The notes beneath the pieces are model-generated. The model was not told the origin of the DNA and searched no databases. It was given only the letters and a program-made list of their open reading frames with translations. The position numbers and the translations under genes are program-made. DNA of 64,000 nucleotides, taken from assembly GCF_009709615.1 (NCBI RefSeq), contig NZ_WJYA01000003.1, forward strand, positions 186,001 through 250,000, in the 5' to 3' direction. Of the stretch, positions 24,887 to 32,896 are shown piece by piece. The DNA comes from Winogradskyella ouciana (lineage in GTDB: Bacteria > Bacteroidota > Bacteroidia > Flavobacteriales > Flavobacteriaceae). The number at the start of each line of letters is the position of its first letter. Within the stretch, counting starts at the first letter, position 1.

Positions 24887-24930
24887 GGTTACGGCGGAAT
24901 GATACTCGCGTACCATTCCGTAACGAAACC
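24887..24930 (+). repeat. GC-richer stem-loop at the right boundary
   Basis: GTTACGG (24888-24894) pairs with CCGTAAC (24918-24924) and AATG pairs with CATT around a GC-rich loop; an outer GG/CC adds support. It lies between the right inverted repeat and the M61-like gene, in a stretch (24820-24930) richer in G+C than the coding DNA. Confidence 0.5.
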
Positions 24931-24951
24931 ATTGCCTAAACCGTCAGCTTC

Positions 24952-26331
24952 ATGAAATATATACTATCCTTTTTATTCACTTTCATTGGGCTACTTTCAG
25001 AAGCCCAAAATGATATTTTAAAATACACACTGCTTCATAATAAACAGACAAAAAATGTAACCGTAACCATTCAGTTAGATTCTATTAACACCAGAGATCA
25101 TTACCTATTAATTCCACGTAGTGCTCCCGGAACTTATGAAATAACAGATTACCCGAGCTTTATCGAGAATATTAAAGCTATAACCACAAATGGTACAACA
25201 ATACAAGGGCAAAGAGGTCGTGGGTCAATTCTCTTTTTTAGAAAGGAAGCTAACATTACTCAAGTTTCTTATGATGTGAATATTACTAAAATGGAAGCTG
25301 AGTTAAAAGGTGGTTTTGCTAGTTCAAAAATTAGAGAAAACTATTTAGGCTTATTGGGATATTCTGTTTTTGCAACCATCGCAGGTTACGAGGACAGACC
25401 AATTCACCTGACCTTGAAAAGTGATGTACAATGGCCTATTTTCACTACCTTAAAACCGTCAACTAGCATGGAAAGTGAAATCACTCTTCCGGTTTCAAAT
25501 TATGCGGAATTAGCTGATGCTCAATATCTTTTTGGAAATGATGTTCAGGTTTTAAAAGTACATGATGCAGAAATCCCACTTTATGTAGCAGCCTATGCAG
25601 AAGGAGAAATTAACCTTGAAGAAATTGGTAGAAGAGGTTTGTTAAGCCTCCAAGGCCTTTCTAATTATTTTGGGTATATACCAATGCCACATTACACCAT
25701 GTGTTATGAATTTTTAAAACCCTACAGTGAAGAACATACCTACGGATTTTTAATGGAGCATATGAATAGTATGACGGCAAGTGCAACAATGGCTTCAGCT
25801 ATAACCACATACGACCCAAAAGCCAATATTTTTAGTATGGTTCATCATATGGGTCATTCCTGGATTCCTTTAAGGTCTTACGGTAAAGGGTATCGTCCTT
25901 TTGATTGGGGTTCTGCACCAATAATAGAAACCATTTGGCTGAATGAAGGCTTTATTTGGTATGTCTCTTCAATTGTCACCAACTCACCAAAGACCATTGA
26001 TCTTTTTGAGCAAATTATTGAGCATGCACCTATTTATATAAAAGAGAAATCTTTAAAGGAATTATCTCAACTTGGGTCTAGTCAATATTCAGGGGATTTT
26101 AATATAGGTAGAAACTTATTCTCCAGAGGAGCATTGATGGCATATGAAATGGATGTTGAAATTAAAAAAGCAACTAACAACGAAAAGACATTTAAGGATG
26201 CTCTAATTGGACTTTTAAATTGGACCAAAGAAAATGTTCGAGCTTTTGAATACCACGAAATCGAAACGATATTATCTAGTTCTACTGGTGTTGATTTAAG
26301 TGAAATATGGTTGAAATGGCAAAATCAATAA
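24952..26331 (+). CDS. M61-like exported peptidase homologue with altered zinc motif
   Basis: A signal peptide (to EAQ, about residue 19) is followed by an N-terminal beta-domain with a typical M61 phrase (LLIPRSAPGTYEITDYPSF) and a thermolysin-like helical domain. The zinc motif HExxH reads H298-H299-M-G-H302, so the catalytic Glu is His. The downstream ligand-bearing helix is intact (WLNEGFIWYVSS, E332). There is no PDZ domain; the length is shorter than full M61 enzymes (about 600). It may be a non-catalytic homologue that still binds metal or peptide. Start chosen at the ATG that yields a signal peptide. Confidence 0.7.
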   Translation: MKYILSFLFTFIGLLSEAQNDILKYTLLHNKQTKNVTVTIQLDSINTRDHYLLIPRSAPGTYEITDYPSFIENIKAITTNGTTIQGQRGRGSILFFRKEANITQVSYDVNITKMEAELKGGFASSKIRENYLGLLGYSVFATIAGYEDRPIHLTLKSDVQWPIFTTLKPSTSMESEITLPVSNYAELADAQYLFGNDVQVLKVHDAEIPLYVAAYAEGEINLEEIGRRGLLSLQGLSNYFGYIPMPHYTMCYEFLKPYSEEHTYGFLMEHMNSMTASATMASAITTYDPKANIFSMVHHMGHSWIPLRSYGKGYRPFDWGSAPIIETIWLNEGFIWYVSSIVTNSPKTIDLFEQIIEHAPIYIKEKSLKELSQLGSSQYSGDFNIGRNLFSRGALMAYEMDVEIKKATNNEKTFKDALIGLLNWTKENVRAFEYHEIETILSSSTGVDLSEIWLKWQNQ

Positions 26332-26336
26332 CTACT

Positions 26337-27557
26337 TTAGTCTTTTTCCACCAACAACCCACCAACAAAACTTTTAAATTCCGTTTTAAATTCCTCATAC
26401 TTTTCACCAGTTGCAGGACCGTTAAATCCTGTATGAATTTTACGCACCTTACCCGTTTTATCAATAAAAATTGAAGTTGGGTATGACAGCACATGGTTGA
26501 GCATCGGTAATTTTTCTTGTGCTTTGGCCTTATCAGAAGTGCCATATTGTGCCAGAAGAATGGGATAGGCAATGTCTAACTTGTCTCGCAAACGTTTAAT
26601 ACTTTCAAAGGCTTGGTCCTCGGTTTTGGCATATTCAAAAGCCAAGGCTACAATTTCCAATCCGCGTTCGGCATTGGCCTGATAGTATTTGGTGTAGTAT
26701 TTACTTTCATCCAAACAGTTAGGACACCAGGTGCCCATAATCTGTACAATGACTACTTTATTATTAAAACGCTCATCGCTCAACGACACCATATTGCCGT
26801 CTTCGTCTGGGAATGAAAAATCCAAACTATCGTAGCCATCCTTTAAAAAGGTTAAGTCATTCGCACTTGGCAATTCAAAATCGGCATTGCGCTTTGCTAC
26901 AAACGGTTCTTTCCAATGGTTACCAGAATAGAAGGTGCCTTCCATGGTAGAGTCCGAGACTTTAGCCGTAAATAAAAAGGCATGTGCACAATCAAAGGTG
27001 GAGAGTTTCATGGTGTTGCCGTCCATAACACCTTCGAGAAAACGGTAATCGCCTGTTGTGGTTCTGAATGTTCCTGTGACTTTTCCTTCTTCTTGTTTAA
27101 AGATGCCTTTGGCAATGTACTCATCACCCTCTATGTCTTTACTGAACACGGTTTCCCAAGTTCCTGTAACGTCTTGCGATGGTTCTTGTGTAGTTTCAAA
27201 TCGATTGTCATTATCATATTCCGCAGAAAATGGCACGACACGATCCAAACTTTCCTTAATAAAACTGCCTTTTAGGTTTTTATTTTCAAACGTCGCAGCG
27301 ATATAGCCTTCAAATACTGGTGCTTTAATAAAAATAGAATCGTTTCTGTATTCTATTTCATCCACTTCAATAATTTCTTCAGCATTAAAGATTTTCAATT
27401 TGTCCTTAGATTCCACTTCAAAAATAAAGGGCAATTCCTCACCATCCTGAACATCTAACACCGCTCTATAGGTTCCTGTTTCTAAATATCTTGGTGTTTT
27501 CTGTTCTTCACAATTCCAAAGTGAAACGACCAAAAGCAATACCATTAATTTTTTCAT
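26337..27557 (-). CDS. TlpA-like thioredoxin-fold lipoprotein
   Basis: A lipobox (SLWNC, about Cys16) anchors the protein in a membrane facing the periplasm. The first about 230 residues are beta-rich and include the pattern DVTGTWETVF and EGKVTGTFRTTTGDYRFLEG, typical of DUF4369-like or lipocalin-like domains. The C-terminal domain is a TlpA/ResA thioredoxin with W277-C-P-N-C281 and the cis-Pro region HVLSYPTSIFIDKTGKV. Such proteins reduce or isomerise disulphides in exported proteins. It is divergent from pheT. Confidence 0.85.
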   Translation of the reverse strand: MKKLMVLLLVVSLWNCEEQKTPRYLETGTYRAVLDVQDGEELPFIFEVESKDKLKIFNAEEIIEVDEIEYRNDSIFIKAPVFEGYIAATFENKNLKGSFIKESLDRVVPFSAEYDNDNRFETTQEPSQDVTGTWETVFSKDIEGDEYIAKGIFKQEEGKVTGTFRTTTGDYRFLEGVMDGNTMKLSTFDCAHAFLFTAKVSDSTMEGTFYSGNHWKEPFVAKRNADFELPSANDLTFLKDGYDSLDFSFPDEDGNMVSLSDERFNNKVVIVQIMGTWCPNCLDESKYYTKYYQANAERGLEIVALAFEYAKTEDQAFESIKRLRDKLDIAYPILLAQYGTSDKAKAQEKLPMLNHVLSYPTSIFIDKTGKVRKIHTGFNGPATGEKYEEFKTEFKSFVGGLLVEKD

Positions 27558-27645
27558 AACAATGCGTTTTCTATAAAGTCCGAAATTATAACAATGTCCT
27601 TAGATAAAAAAACAAAGTACAATTTCATTAACATTCAACTATTGC

Positions 27646-27653
27646 TATCTTTG
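27646..27653 (+). promoter_or_regulatory. -7 box of pheT
   Basis: TATCTTTG is an exact TAnnTTTG match, 21 bases before the ATG at 27675. Confidence 0.55.
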
Positions 27654-27674
27654 TGGCTTCATTGAATTAAGACT

Positions 27675-30101
27675 ATGAAGATATCATACAACTGGTTAAA
27701 ACAGTTTATAAAGATAAATTGGGAAGCTGAGAAAACGGGAGAACTACTCACCGATCTCGGCTTGGAAATTGAAGGTATTGAACGCTACGAATCCGTAAAA
27801 GGCGGATTGGAAGGTATTATTGTTGGCGAAGTCTTAACCTGCGAGCAACACCCAAATGCAGACCGACTTAAAATCACTACCGTAAACATTGGAGATGACG
27901 CACCATTACAAATTGTTTGTGGCGCACCCAATGTAGCAGCTGGGCAAAAAGTTCCTGTCGCGACCATTGGAACAACGTTATACACTGCTGAAGGTGAAGC
28001 CTGGAAGATTAAAAAAGGTAAGATTCGTGGTGAGGAAAGTCATGGTATGATTTGCGCTGAGGACGAATTAGGTCTTGGCGAATCGCACGATGGTATTATG
28101 GTATTGGATCCTAAAATTAAAGTTGGAACTGCTGCAGCAGACATCTTTAATATTGAAAATGACGATGTTTTTGAAATAGGCCTAACGCCAAACCGTGCTG
28201 ATGCCATGAGTCATTATGGTGTAGCACGTGATGTAAAAGCAGGATTATTACAAAAGGAAATTGCCGTGGAGTTAATTACGCCTTCGGTAAGTTCTTTTCA
28301 TGTTGATGCCAGATCGCTTAAAATCGATGTGGAGGTAAAAGACAAAGAAAAATGTCCGCGTTATTGTGGTGTTACCATTTCTGGCGTTAAAGTTGAAGCC
28401 TCTCCCGATTGGATACAGCATCGCTTAAAGTCTATTGGCTTATCACCTATCAACAATATTGTAGATATTACTAACTATGTGTTGCATGAACTTGGGCAAC
28501 CGTTACATGCCTTTGACGCACATAAGATTTCAGGAAATAAAATTGAAGTAAAAACCTGTAAAGCAGGTACCAAATTCACTACTCTAGATGAAGTAGTGAG
28601 GGAATTACACGAAGATGATCTGATGATTTGCGATGCTGAAAAACCGATGTGTATTGCTGGTGTTTTTGGAGGTATTGATTCTGGTGTTACGGAAAGTACC
28701 ACCAATATTTTCTTGGAGAGTGCTTATTTTGATCCTGTAAGTGTTAGAAAAACAGCAAAACGCCATGGCTTAAATACCGATGCGTCCTTTAGATTTGAAA
28801 GAGGTATCGACCCGAACATTACCGAGTATGCCTTAAAGCGTGCTGCTTTAATGATAACGGAAATTGCAGGTGGTGAAATAAGTAGCGATATTTCGGATGC
28901 ATACCCAAATAAAATTGAGGATTTTCAGGTGCGCTTGAGTTTTGATAATGCCAAGAAGTTGATCGGTGAAGAAATTCCTAGAGAAACTATAAAGAGCATT
29001 TTAACTTCTTTAGACATAAAAGTCAATAATGTAACTGAGGCTGGTTTGGGATTAACCGTTCCCGCTTACAGAAATGATGTACAGCGCGAAGCTGATATTA
29101 TCGAGGAAATCCTTAGGGTCTATGGTTACAACAATGTAGGTACTACAGAAAAACTGAATGCCTCTATTTCAAACTCGTCGCGTTTTGAAGATTATAAAGT
29201 TCAGAATGTTATTGGTAATCAATTGGCTTCCCAAGGCTTTTTTGAGATTATGGCAAACTCACTCACCTCACCTAAATATGTGGAATTGAGTGATGACTTA
29301 AATGCCGACCATAGTGTACATATGCTGAATCCGTTGAGTAACGATTTGGAAGTGATGCGTCAATCTTTATTATTTTCTGGGTTGGAGGCTGTGTCTCATA
29401 ACATCAATAGAAAACGTAACGATTTAAAGTTGTTTGAATTTGGCAAAACCTATCATCAGTATTCAGAAGAACGAGAAGAAAACAAGCATCTATCCTTATT
29501 TGTCACAGGAAATAAAACTGAAGAACGCTGGAATTCCGTTGCGAGCCCAAGTGATTTCTTTTATTTAAAAGGAACGGTTGAAGCGATTTTACAACGACTA
29601 GGATTAAATCGTATAAAATCGGCACCAACCAAGTCTGATATTTTAAGTGAAGGTATGAGCTTATCGCTCGGTAAAAAGAAGCTAGTTGATTTTGGTCTGG
29701 TCAAAAAATCAGTATTGAAGCATTTTGGAATTTCACAAAACGTATTGTTTGCCGATTTTAATTGGGATAATGTTTTAGACATGGCTCAGCACAACAAAAT
29801 AAAGTTCACAGCTATTCCTAAATATCCTGAAGTACGTCGTGATTTCGCCTTACTTCTAGATAACAGTGCAAATTTTGAAGATATCCACACCATCGCCAAG
29901 CAAACCGAAAAGCAATTGCTTAAAAGCGTGAACTTATTTGATGTGTATGAAGGCAAAAATCTACCTGCTGGTAAAAAGAGCTATGCAGTGAGTTTTACAC
30001 TTCAGGATGAAAACAAAACGCTTACCGATAAGCAGATTGATAAGATTATGAACAAGTTGCAATCTAACTTTGAGAGTAAGCTTGGTGCAGAACTTCGATA
30101 A
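27675..30101 (+). CDS. pheT: Phenylalanine-tRNA ligase beta subunit
   Basis: The 808-residue protein has the complete bacterial PheT order: N-terminal EMAP-like tRNA-binding domain (VGEVLTCEQHPNADRLKITTVNIG, about 40-150), B3/B4 editing domain with NIVDITNYVLHELGQPLHAFDA, B5 domain, the catalytic-like core with SFRFERGIDPN, and the C-terminal FDX-ACB domain (KYPEVRRDFALLLD to the end). It pairs with PheS, which is not in this window, to charge tRNA-Phe. A strong terminator follows at 30123. Confidence 0.97.
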   Translation: MKISYNWLKQFIKINWEAEKTGELLTDLGLEIEGIERYESVKGGLEGIIVGEVLTCEQHPNADRLKITTVNIGDDAPLQIVCGAPNVAAGQKVPVATIGTTLYTAEGEAWKIKKGKIRGEESHGMICAEDELGLGESHDGIMVLDPKIKVGTAAADIFNIENDDVFEIGLTPNRADAMSHYGVARDVKAGLLQKEIAVELITPSVSSFHVDARSLKIDVEVKDKEKCPRYCGVTISGVKVEASPDWIQHRLKSIGLSPINNIVDITNYVLHELGQPLHAFDAHKISGNKIEVKTCKAGTKFTTLDEVVRELHEDDLMICDAEKPMCIAGVFGGIDSGVTESTTNIFLESAYFDPVSVRKTAKRHGLNTDASFRFERGIDPNITEYALKRAALMITEIAGGEISSDISDAYPNKIEDFQVRLSFDNAKKLIGEEIPRETIKSILTSLDIKVNNVTEAGLGLTVPAYRNDVQREADIIEEILRVYGYNNVGTTEKLNASISNSSRFEDYKVQNVIGNQLASQGFFEIMANSLTSPKYVELSDDLNADHSVHMLNPLSNDLEVMRQSLLFSGLEAVSHNINRKRNDLKLFEFGKTYHQYSEEREENKHLSLFVTGNKTEERWNSVASPSDFFYLKGTVEAILQRLGLNRIKSAPTKSDILSEGMSLSLGKKKLVDFGLVKKSVLKHFGISQNVLFADFNWDNVLDMAQHNKIKFTAIPKYPEVRRDFALLLDNSANFEDIHTIAKQTEKQLLKSVNLFDVYEGKNLPAGKKSYAVSFTLQDENKTLTDKQIDKIMNKLQSNFESKLGAELR

Positions 30102-30122
30102 TAGAATTTAAATTAATAAAAA

Positions 30123-30150
30123 GCGCCCTTTGAAAAAAGGGCGCATTTTT
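30123..30150. terminator. Rho-independent terminator of pheT
   Basis: GCGCCCTTT (30123-30131) and AAAGGGCGC (30136-30144) form a perfect 9-bp stem followed by five Ts, with As on the other side, so it can serve pheT and the convergent gene. Confidence 0.9.
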
Positions 30151-30167
30151 GTTTCATAAAGTATGTT

Positions 30168-30869
30168 TTAATCTTTCTTCCAGGTCACCACACAAGATTC
30201 AAAGCTTGTCGTGATGTAGGTTAGCAAGGCGTAGAAAAAGACTACTGCACCAGACATTTCCAATAATTCTTCAAAAGAATACATCATTGCATAAGTGAAT
30301 GTATATTCCGAATGTATTTCTGCGTGCCATCCTCCTAACATTTCCAAACCAACAGCACCTCCAACATATAAAACACCAGCAATAATAAATAGTTTTAAGA
30401 CGTGTTTTGGCAAGCGCAGCATAAATTTAAAGTATGCGATGAAAATTAATAGGGTAACTGCTAAGTAAGGAATAAACCATGCAAAATATAAAAGTCCAGA
30501 AGTATTAAATAAGGCTTCCATCGGAGCACGAAGTTGCTCATGGATCTGTATCATTTCATCAAATGCCAAAAAGATAAATATGGCAGATAAGCCCAACCAA
30601 TGCCAGAATTTTTGACCTAACTTCTTATGCGTAAATCCAATAAGCGCCAATAGAAAACCATTAAACATTAATGTTAAAGAAGAAAAATACGTTGGTAAAT
30701 TGGCTTCAAGGTTAAAGTCCAATAGCTTTATCATTAGCCTTGTAACTTTACTGTCCATCCCTTCGGTATTGAATCTTAAATACACTGCAAAAAGATTACC
30801 CAATAAAAGAAACAGTACTACAATTAATAAAGCGCGTAAAACCTTTGATTTTCGTAATTCAAATTTCAT
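30168..30869 (-). CDS. Six-TM membrane protein of unknown function
   Basis: The 233-residue protein has about six hydrophobic segments. Conserved-looking polar groups lie near membrane edges: FDEMIQIHEQL after TM3 and SFEELLEMSG before the last TM, plus HAEIHSEYTF. The repeated acidic/His clusters could bind a metal, but I recognise no named family. It is convergent with pheT. The 269-bp gap upstream (30870-31138) before tpx holds no gene that I can see. Confidence 0.6.
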   Translation of the reverse strand: MKFELRKSKVLRALLIVVLFLLLGNLFAVYLRFNTEGMDSKVTRLMIKLLDFNLEANLPTYFSSLTLMFNGFLLALIGFTHKKLGQKFWHWLGLSAIFIFLAFDEMIQIHEQLRAPMEALFNTSGLLYFAWFIPYLAVTLLIFIAYFKFMLRLPKHVLKLFIIAGVLYVGGAVGLEMLGGWHAEIHSEYTFTYAMMYSFEELLEMSGAVVFFYALLTYITTSFESCVVTWKKD

Positions 30870-31138
30870 AAAAAATAAAGATTGTAATAGACAATTAGGG
30901 ATACTTGTCTATAGATATTGATTTAATTAATAGCTCTTATTGTCGAAGGTAGAATTAAAAACAACAGTGCTTAAAAAACTTATGTAAAGAACCTATTATT
31001 TCGATTAAATGTTAATTTAACATCACCAAATTGTTAATCAAATCTCCGTGAAGCGAAAATCTACAGGAAACATTTGTATTTATTTAGTATTTGAAAACAT
31101 TTATAATCTTTAAATTTACAGTCTAAAACACAATAATT

Positions 31139-31639
31139 ATGGCAAATGTAACCTTAGGAGGCACTCCAGTAGAAACAATAGGCAACCTACCAGCAGTTGG
31201 TAGCAAAGCTCCAGATTTTAAATTAACTGACACAGACTTATCAGATCAATCATATTCAAATTTCGAAGGCTCTAGACTAGTATTGAATATATTTCCTAGT
31301 GTAGATACTGGCACATGCGCACAATCCATTAGAACTTTTAATGAAAAGGTAAGTCAATTGGATAACACCAAAGTACTTTGCATTTCTAAAGATTTGCCAT
31401 TTGCCATGGCACGCTTCTGTGGTGCTGAAGGCATTGAAAATGTGGTTAGCCTTTCGGATTACAAAACAGGAAAATTTGGAAAGGATTACGGTCTTACATT
31501 TACAACAGGAGCGTTTGAAACTTTACTATCGCGTTGTATTGTGGTTATAGATACAGATGGAACAGTTTTGCACACTGAGCAAGTTTCTGAAATTGCTGAC
31601 GAACCAAACTACGAGGCTGCGATTAAGAGTTTAGCATAG
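31139..31639 (+). CDS. tpx: Thiol peroxidase (Tpx-type peroxiredoxin)
   Basis: The 166-residue protein matches atypical 2-Cys peroxiredoxins of the Tpx group: the peroxidatic Cys60 in NIFPSVDTGTCAQS, the resolving Cys94 in MARFCGAEG, and a third Cys at 81. Tpx reduces lipid and alkyl hydroperoxides using thioredoxin. Full length, no signal peptide, so cytosolic. It is followed 5 bp later by dgkA, suggesting an operon. Confidence 0.95.
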   Translation: MANVTLGGTPVETIGNLPAVGSKAPDFKLTDTDLSDQSYSNFEGSRLVLNIFPSVDTGTCAQSIRTFNEKVSQLDNTKVLCISKDLPFAMARFCGAEGIENVVSLSDYKTGKFGKDYGLTFTTGAFETLLSRCIVVIDTDGTVLHTEQVSEIADEPNYEAAIKSLA

Positions 31640-31644
31640 GTTTG

Positions 31645-32010
31645 ATGCAAAAAAAGGAATCCTTTCTTATTAATCGCCTAAAAAGTGTTGGCTTTGCCTT
31701 TAAGGGCATGCTTATTCTTATTAAAACCGAGTCGAGTATAAAAATTCAGGTTTTTATTGCTGCTGTTGTGACCATTGCAGGATTTTATTATAATATTTCT
31801 ACTACGGAATGGATGGTGCAAATCGCTATGATTGGTTTAGTGATGAGCATTGAAGGCGTTAACACAGCTATTGAATATATCGCGGATTTTGTACATCCAG
31901 ACCATCATCCTAAAATTGGACTGATAAAAGATATATCCGCAGGTGCGGTGTTTATCGCTTCCATTGTAGCGGTTATAATTGCAGGCATTATTTATTTACC
32001 TAAGTTTTAA
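31645..32010 (+). CDS. dgkA: Diacylglycerol/undecaprenol kinase, DgkA family
   Basis: The 121-residue protein has three membrane helices and the DgkA motif EGVNTAIEYIADFV (catalytic Glu and metal ligands) followed by KIGLIKDISAGAVFIASI. Gram-positive and Bacteroidota homologues act on undecaprenol, recycling the cell-wall carrier lipid; which lipid is used here is not visible. ATG at 31645 is preferred over the TTG just before it. Gap to tpx is 5 bp. Confidence 0.92.
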   Translation: MQKKESFLINRLKSVGFAFKGMLILIKTESSIKIQVFIAAVVTIAGFYYNISTTEWMVQIAMIGLVMSIEGVNTAIEYIADFVHPDHHPKIGLIKDISAGAVFIASIVAVIIAGIIYLPKF

Positions 32011-32048
32011 TACATACCAAAACAACCATTACAAGCGTTACATATTTG

Positions 32049-32056
32049 TATTTTTG
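32049..32056 (+). promoter_or_regulatory. -7 box of the VanY-like gene
   Basis: TATTTTTG matches TAnnTTTG 36 bases before the ATG at 32093. This supports the downstream start, as the open frame extends upstream to 31979. Confidence 0.4.
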
Positions 32057-32092
32057 TACCAGCCAAAATCAGAAACACTTCTAAGCCTTAAA

Positions 32093-32866
32093 ATGAAATC
32101 CATCGTTGTAACATTTTCCATTATCATTCTGCTTTTAAGTTGTAATTCAAAAGACAAAAACATCACTCAAACTGAAGTTATAGAAATATCAAAGGATACG
32201 ATAGAAACTGCTGAAAAGCCAGATCTTAACATTACCAAAGATTTTGTTCTTGGTAAATTTGATTATAAACGTGATTCTACCTTTATAAAAATTGATACAC
32301 AACATGCTTCTAAAGACATCTACCTCAAAAAAGAAGCTTATAAAGCTTTTTTACAGATGGTAGATGCAGCAAATAGAGATGATGTTGACTTAAAAATAGT
32401 TTCTGGAACACGTAATTTTGAAGAACAAAAATTGATTTGGGAACGCAAATGGCGAAAGTATAAACAACTAGAGCCTAAAAAGCGTGCTTTAAAAATTTTA
32501 GAGTATAGTTCTATGCCAAGTTCTTCGAGGCATCATTGGGGAACAGATATAGATTTAAATAGTTTAAATAATTCGTATTTTAACAGCGGAAAAGGATTGA
32601 AGGTATATGAATGGTTAATCGCAAATGCCAACAGCTTTGGGTTTTACCAAGTATATACCGACAAAAGCAATGGTAGAACGGGTTATAATCTCGAAAAATG
32701 GCATTGGTCCTATTTACCATTAGCAAGTAAGTATTTAGAATTTTACAATGCTAATATAAATACCGAAGACATCTCAAGATTTGAAGGCGCTGAGCTTGCG
32801 GAAGTGCTATTAATCATTGAGGAGTATGTTAATGGTATTTCAGAAAAGGCAAAACAATATAAATAA
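32093..32866 (+). CDS. VanY/M15B-type D-alanyl-D-alanine carboxypeptidase lipoprotein
   Basis: The protein starts with a lipobox (LLLSC, Cys17) and an acidic linker. The M15B zinc site is present: S-x-H-x-x-G-x-D-x-D as SRHHWGTDIDLN, and the second part as EKWHWSYLP. Such enzymes trim D-Ala from peptidoglycan precursors or crosslinks. Being a lipoprotein, it acts at the periplasmic face. The upstream in-frame extension from 31979 was rejected because it would bury the lipobox. An inverted repeat at 32873 follows. Confidence 0.87.
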   Translation: MKSIVVTFSIIILLLSCNSKDKNITQTEVIEISKDTIETAEKPDLNITKDFVLGKFDYKRDSTFIKIDTQHASKDIYLKKEAYKAFLQMVDAANRDDVDLKIVSGTRNFEEQKLIWERKWRKYKQLEPKKRALKILEYSSMPSSSRHHWGTDIDLNSLNNSYFNSGKGLKVYEWLIANANSFGFYQVYTDKSNGRTGYNLEKWHWSYLPLASKYLEFYNANINTEDISRFEGAELAEVLLIIEEYVNGISEKAKQYK

Positions 32867-32872
32867 AATAGA

Positions 32873-32890
32873 TTCCCATTTTCATGGGAA
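32873..32890 (+). promoter_or_regulatory. Inverted repeat between the VanY-like gene and ftsK
   Basis: TTCCCAT (32873-32879) and ATGGGAA (32884-32890) form a 7-bp stem with a 4-base loop, six bases before the ftsK start. It lacks a T-run, so an operator or a leader hairpin is as likely as a terminator. Confidence 0.4.
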
Positions 32891-32896
32891 GTAAGC

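Noticed and set aside
31979..32092. Upstream extension of the VanY-like frame
   Set aside because: It would hide the lipobox and lies upstream of a -7 box; it also overlaps dgkA.
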